A stretch of DNA of 8,339 nt, taken from Candidatus Pygmaiobacter gallistercoris (lineage in GTDB: Bacteria > Bacillota > Clostridia > Oscillospirales > Ruminococcaceae). The stretch spans positions 1 to 8,339 of the forward strand of contig DXIA01000130.1 in assembly GCA_019113125.1 (NCBI GenBank). Reading direction: 5' to 3'. Made by a program: the position numbers and the translations under genes. Shown here one piece after another: positions 5,503-8,339 of the stretch. Every line of letters starts with the position of its first letter. The stretch's first letter is position 1. Under the pieces are notes generated by a model. That model ran no database searches. It was given only the letters and a program-made list of their open reading frames with translations, and was not told the origin of the DNA.

Positions 5503-5835
5503 TTGCTCCGGCGCGATCTGATGCAGGATCTCCTCCACCGTCGTCTGGTAGAGCTTTGCCAGCGCGATCAGGTTTGCGGTGCTCGGATCGCTTGCGCCGC
5601 TCTCCCATTTTGAGGCCGCCTGCCGGCTGACCCCCACCGTCTGGGCGGCGAACTCCTGGGTCATCCGGTTCTCGACCCGCAGCACCTCGCCGAGGTTTTG
5701 ACGCAGACCGGTCTCCTCCCGCCGCACCTCCTTTGACCTGAGATAGACCCGCAGCGCCCGGATTGCGAGAAAGATCAGGTAAAAAGTCAGGGCGAGCAGC
5801 GCGAGATTAAAGATCCACCGAATTCCAGCCAGCAT
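5500..5835 (-). CDS. Membrane-anchored Xre/Cro-CI type helix-turn-helix protein
   Basis: 111 aa. Residues about 8-25 (IFNLALLALTFYLIFLAI) form one strongly hydrophobic segment followed by basic residues, which by the positive-inside rule places the rest in the cytoplasm. A charged linker (about 26-47) leads to an HTH_3 domain at about 48-107: LGEVLRVENRMTQEF, a recognition region GVSRQAASKWESGASDPS, then a hydrophobic helix ALAKLYQTTVEEIL. The Q-x-x-x-x-VGVSRQA and KWE-x-G signatures are classical. The order membrane segment then HTH is the reverse of the commoner HTH then membrane arrangement, although small proteins of this layout do occur in Clostridia. AAAGGAGGAG (5844-5853) lies 8 nt upstream of the ATG. 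It is transcribed divergently from the two-component operon. Its targets, and any role with that system, are unknown. Confidence 0.88.
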   Translation of the reverse strand: MLAGIRWIFNLALLALTFYLIFLAIRALRVYLRSKEVRREETGLRQNLGEVLRVENRMTQEFAAQTVGVSRQAASKWESGASDPSTANLIALAKLYQTTVEEILHQIAPEQ

Positions 5836-5896
5836 TATCTTTTCTCCTCCTTTGCCTCTATCCTACCATCTTTGGCCGGTTTCCTCCACCAACTAT

Positions 5897-5910
5897 CCCG
5901 CAACTGTGGG
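5897..5910. promoter_or_regulatory. Imperfect inverted repeat in the divergent intergenic region (candidate operator)
   Basis: CCCGCA-AC-TGTGGG is a 6+2+6 dyad with one mismatch, centred about 40 bp upstream of the rightward -10 box and about 68 bp upstream of the leftward start codon. Its placement between divergent regulatory genes makes it a candidate binding site for the HTH protein or the response regulator. It is a single weak dyad and could be chance in GC-rich DNA. Confidence 0.3.
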
Positions 5911-5919
5911 TTTATCTGC

Positions 5920-5948
5920 TTTTTTTATTCACATTCCCGTTGTATAAT
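5920..5948 (+). promoter_or_regulatory. Promoter of the two-component operon
   Basis: A consensus -10 TATAAT lies at 5943-5948, in a T/A-rich stretch. The best-spaced -35 (5920-5925, 17 bp spacing) reads TTTTTT, which is poor, so activation by a regulator is plausible. Transcription would start near 5955, giving a leader of about 40 nt that includes the palindrome at 5961-5976. No equally convincing promoter was found for the leftward HTH gene. Confidence 0.7.
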
Positions 5949-5960
5949 AGGAGCAGTATA

Positions 5961-5976
5961 CCGCCGCGCGCGGCGG
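5961..5976. other. Perfect 16-bp GC palindrome in the response-regulator leader
   Basis: CCGCCGCGCGCGGCGG is fully self-complementary. It lies just downstream of the predicted transcription start and 4 nt before the GGGGGAG ribosome binding site (5981-5987). As RNA it gives a 6-bp GC stem with a CGCG loop. As DNA it could bind a dimeric regulator. Either would place control next to translation initiation; the function is inferred. Confidence 0.6.
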
Positions 5977-5993
5977 AGCAGGGGGAGAAAAAG

Positions 5994-6698
5994 ATGGACA
6001 AGACGCGAATCCTGATTGTGGACGACGACAAGAATATCTGCGAACTTCTGCGGCTCTATCTCGAGAAGGAGGGGTATGAGACCTCTCTTGCCTACGACGG
6101 GGAAGAGGCGCTGGAAAAATTTACATCCGACAAGCCGAATCTGGTGCTGCTCGACGTGATGATGCCCAAGATGGATGGCTGGGAGGTCTGCCGGCGGATC
6201 CGCGCCACCTCCCAGGCGCCGGTCATCATGCTGACCGCGAAGGGGGAGACCTTCGACAAGGTGCTGGGACTCGAGCTCGGCGCCGACGACTACATTGTCA
6301 AGCCGTTCGACACCAAAGAGGTGGTCGCCCGGATCAAGGCGGTGCTGCGCCGGTACACCATCGGCGCCGAGAAGGAGCAGGAGGAGAAAAAACAGATCTC
6401 CTACGACAAGCTCAGCGTCGATCTGACCCGCTACGAACTGAAGGTGAACGGCAAGGTGGTGGACGCGCCGCCCAAGGAGCTGGAACTGCTCTACTATCTC
6501 GCCAGCCATCCCAACCGGGTCTTCAACCGGGACCAGCTGCTGGACGAGGTCTGGGGATTTGAGTACTACGGCGACTCCCGCACCATCGACGTCCATGTCA
6601 AGCGGCTGCGGGAAAAGCTCGAGGGGGTCTCGGACCAGTGGAACCTGAAGACGGTCTGGGGCGTCGGCTACAAATTCGAGGTCAAGGAAGACAACTGA
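5994..6698 (+). CDS. OmpR/PhoB-family response regulator
   Basis: Two-component transcription factor of 234 aa. The receiver domain (about 3-118) has the acidic pocket D10-D11-D12, phospho-acceptor D54 (LLDVMMP), conserved T81 and K103 (KPF), all intact. After a charged linker (about 122-136, Glu/Lys-rich) comes a winged-helix DNA-binding domain (about 137-230) with the typical LxxxEL, RVFNRDQLLDEVWG, DSRTIDVHVKRLREK and VWGVGYKF blocks. The start chosen is ATG 5994, with GGGGGAG 6 nt upstream. The frame stays open upstream to a TTG at 5940, but that would overlap the -10 box and add 18 residues not found in the family. The histidine kinase gene follows after 27 nt, so the pair forms an operon. 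The regulon is unknown. Confidence 0.97.
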   Translation: MDKTRILIVDDDKNICELLRLYLEKEGYETSLAYDGEEALEKFTSDKPNLVLLDVMMPKMDGWEVCRRIRATSQAPVIMLTAKGETFDKVLGLELGADDYIVKPFDTKEVVARIKAVLRRYTIGAEKEQEEKKQISYDKLSVDLTRYELKVNGKVVDAPPKELELLYYLASHPNRVFNRDQLLDEVWGFEYYGDSRTIDVHVKRLREKLEGVSDQWNLKTVWGVGYKFEVKEDN

Positions 6699-6725
6699 AC
6701 CACAGAATAGGGGGAACAGCGGAAG

Positions 6726-8207
6726 ATGAACAAGAGCATCAGCGGCCGGTATTTCCGGACCACCGCCCTCGTGCTGGTCTCCGGCATCACCCTGCTGGGT
6801 TTCATCCTGATGTACCTCTGCGTCGGGTATTTCCGCTCGGACAGTGAATCCACCCTGCTGACCGGGGTGCACAGCCTGCAGGACAACTTTGTCCAGCTGG
6901 ACATTCAGGAGGCCAGCCAGCTCAAGGACCAGCCGGTCGTCGAACAGGCGGTCTCGGTGCTGGCCAATGCGACCGGCAGCATCTTTCTGATGACCGATAA
7001 CTACGGGCGGATCCTGCACTGTTCGGACACCACCGGCGCGGTCGACCTCACCCGGACAGTCAACAGCCGGATCCTCAACACCGCCTTTTCCGAGGGGGAG
7101 TACACCGAGCTCGGGGAGCTGTCCGGCATCTACCACAGCAGCTACTACTCGGCGGGCTGCCCGCTGATCAACTCGAGCGGGCAGGTGATCGGCTACATCT
7201 TCGCCTCCCGGAACGCCGAGGCGCTGACCGCCTTTCTCGAGAGCATCTTCTCCGCCTTCATCGTCTCGGCGGCGGTGATGCTGCTGGTCTCGAGCATCCT
7301 CTCGATCCTGCTCACCAGCCGGCTCGCCGGCCCGCTGCGGCGGATCACCGCGGCGGCCCAGAGTTTCGGCAACGGGGATCTGTCCGCCCGCGCCCCGGTG
7401 GCGGGGGATGACGAGGTCGCCCAGCTGGCGGTCACCTTCAACGACATGGCGGACAAGCTGCAGGCGGTGGATGCCTCCCGCCAGAGTTTCATGGGCAACA
7501 TCGCCCACGAGCTGCGCACCCCGATGACCTCGATTAAGGGGTTTGTCGACGGGATGCTGGACGGCACCATCCCGGACGACCGGCGGGACCACTACCTCAA
7601 GATCGTCTCGGGGGAGGTCGGCCGGCTGACCCGGCTGACCCACAGCATGCTGGATATCACCAAGCTCGAGACCGGCGAATATGTGATGAGCGCGGTCGAC
7701 TTCGACATCTGGGAGACGGTGAGCAGCATTCTCTTCTCCCGCGAGCAGCAGTTCATCGAGCACGCGATCCGGCTGACCGGTTTTAATCCGGTCAAGGTGC
7801 TGGTCCACGCCGACCCGGACATCGTCCACCAGGTGATCTACAACATTGTGGACAACGCCCTCAAATTCACCCCCGACGGCGGCACCATCGACCTCTCGGT
7901 GACCGAGAACCAAAAGCAGGGATTTGTGACCGTTGCCATCCTGAATACCGGCGAGGGGATCGACCCCGAGGCGCTGCCCTACGTCTTTGAGCGGTTCTTC
8001 AAGGCGGACAAAAGCCGCGGTCTGCACGCCGAGGGCAGCGGGCTGGGGCTGCACATCTGCAAACAGCTGATCAACCGCTCGGGCGGTAAGATCTGGGCCG
8101 AGAGCGAATACGGCAAAAACGCCGTCTTTTACTTCACCCTGCCCTGCGGCAAACCCAAGCCCCCCGAGCGCTCCCGCTCGTCGCGGAATGCACAGAACAA
8201 CAAATGA
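6726..8207 (+). CDS. Membrane sensor histidine kinase
   Basis: 493-aa partner kinase of the preceding regulator. Layout: a transmembrane segment at about 12-35; an extracytoplasmic sensor region at about 36-172, whose SIFLMTDNYGRILHCSD and later SGQVIGYIFAS stretches look like a Cache/PAS-type fold; a second transmembrane segment at about 173-196; HAMP (about 197-250); HisKA with phospho-acceptor H261 in AHELRTP; and HATPase_c with the N box (D376, N377 in IVDNALKFTP), G1 box, F box (FERFFKADKSRG) and G2 box GSGLGL (437-442). The G1 box reads NTGEG with N407 where many kinases have Asp. All other catalytic residues are present, so activity is expected. The C terminus ends in a Pro/Arg/Ser-rich tail. 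ATG 6726 has GGGGGAA (6710-6716) about 9 nt upstream. Two cysteines (C99, C145) lie in the predicted external domain. The ligand is unknown. Confidence 0.96.
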   Translation: MNKSISGRYFRTTALVLVSGITLLGFILMYLCVGYFRSDSESTLLTGVHSLQDNFVQLDIQEASQLKDQPVVEQAVSVLANATGSIFLMTDNYGRILHCSDTTGAVDLTRTVNSRILNTAFSEGEYTELGELSGIYHSSYYSAGCPLINSSGQVIGYIFASRNAEALTAFLESIFSAFIVSAAVMLLVSSILSILLTSRLAGPLRRITAAAQSFGNGDLSARAPVAGDDEVAQLAVTFNDMADKLQAVDASRQSFMGNIAHELRTPMTSIKGFVDGMLDGTIPDDRRDHYLKIVSGEVGRLTRLTHSMLDITKLETGEYVMSAVDFDIWETVSSILFSREQQFIEHAIRLTGFNPVKVLVHADPDIVHQVIYNIVDNALKFTPDGGTIDLSVTENQKQGFVTVAILNTGEGIDPEALPYVFERFFKADKSRGLHAEGSGLGLHICKQLINRSGGKIWAESEYGKNAVFYFTLPCGKPKPPERSRSSRNAQNNK

Positions 8208-8339
8208 CCAAAGCCGGCGTGACGTAAGAAAACGATGCCGGAAAGAGGGCACTTTTGCGCGGTTGCGTCGTCAAAATCTCTCGACAACCACAAAGGGTGC
8301 CTTCGAGATTTTTCCTTGCACCCGCATCAAAATTGACCT
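8208..8339. other. Non-coding tail with dense complementary segments; possible structured or interspersed element
   Basis: No convincing gene lies here. Complementary segments seen directly: CCGGCGT (8214-8220) with ATGCCGG (8235-8241, one G:U); GGCACTTTT (8248-8256) with AAGGGTGCC (8293-8301, two G:U); nested inside that, GGTTG plus TCG (8261-8270, 2-nt bulge) with CGACAACC (8282-8289); and AAAATCTC (8273-8280), the loop of the inner hairpin, with GAGATTTT (8305-8312), which would form a pseudoknot or an alternative hairpin ending in a T run (8309-8313). The last hairpin could serve as a weak terminator for the kinase operon. The base composition is clearly less GC-rich than the genes. Whether it is an RNA, a terminator region or a repeat family cannot be decided from one copy. 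Confidence 0.5.

Noticed and set aside
5653..5700. A three-residue deletion in helix 1 of the HTH protein
   Set aside because: At first it looked shortened beside some clostridial relatives, but counting against the standard HTH_3 spacing (L-R-x5-T-Q) shows a normal helix; the relatives carry an insertion instead.
5940..5993. TTG-initiated 18-residue N-terminal extension of the response regulator
   Set aside because: It would start at the -10 promoter box and cross the GC palindrome; ATG 5994 has a proper ribosome binding site and a standard receiver start.
5925..8252. 775-aa open frame on the minus strand antisense to the two-component operon
   Set aside because: A GC-codon-bias shadow of the regulator and kinase genes: no recognisable domain and low-complexity composition, while both + strand genes have complete catalytic motifs. 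The same applies to long minus frames at 1134-2366, 2583-3386 and 3274-4737.
1..8339. CRISPR array, transposon ends, tRNA or rRNA genes
   Set aside because: No regularly spaced repeats, transposase motifs, terminal inverted repeats or tRNA/rRNA signatures were seen on either strand.

Overview
The window is GC-rich DNA from a bacterial chromosome. It most likely comes from a high-GC Gram-positive anaerobe of the Clostridia (Oscillospiraceae/Ruminococcaceae-like). Three things point there: a DarA - HolB - RicT - TrmN6 - RsmI gene order like the Bacillus subtilis yaaQ-yabC region, a clostridial-type 2[4Fe-4S] ferredoxin, and strong AGGAGG ribosome binding sites, including ones in front of GTG and TTG starts. 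The taxonomic placement is inference; no marker gene is present.

Left part (1-5417, all + strand), a housekeeping block: the 3' end of darA (c-di-AMP receptor), holB (DNA polymerase III delta'), ricT (PSP1/YaaT family), a 56-aa ferredoxin with its own promoter and a very good terminator, then a tightly packed operon of trmN6 (tRNA methyltransferase), rsmI (16S rRNA methyltransferase), a YfcE-type phosphodiesterase and birA (biotin protein ligase without a DNA-binding domain). trmN6/rsmI overlap by 20 nt, the rsmI/phosphodiesterase gap is 3 nt, and the phosphodiesterase/birA pair shares an ATGA overlap. Compared with B. subtilis, yaaR and yabA are absent from this position and a ferredoxin sits between ricT and trmN6.

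Middle (5418-5993): birA converges on a small minus-strand gene for a membrane-anchored Xre-type helix-turn-helix protein. Two separate hairpins lie between them, one placed to terminate each strand. A 158-bp divergent intergenic region follows. It carries a consensus -10 box for the rightward operon, a perfect 16-bp GC palindrome in the presumed 5' UTR and an imperfect inverted repeat that could be an operator.

Right part (5994-8207): a two-component system, an OmpR/PhoB-type response regulator followed by a membrane sensor histidine kinase with an extracytoplasmic sensor region, HAMP, HisKA and HATPase domains. Its signal cannot be read from sequence. The last 132 bases (8208-8339) hold no convincing gene but contain a dense set of nested complementary segments, including a possible pseudoknot. 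They may be a structured RNA or an interspersed intergenic repeat.

No CRISPR array, transposase, phage gene, tRNA or rRNA was seen. No clear new multi-gene system is evident. The most interesting leads are the structured 3' element, the ferredoxin embedded next to an Fe-S-type RicT with an RGG-like tail, a HolB lacking its zinc cysteines, and the membrane-anchored HTH protein divergent from the two-component operon.
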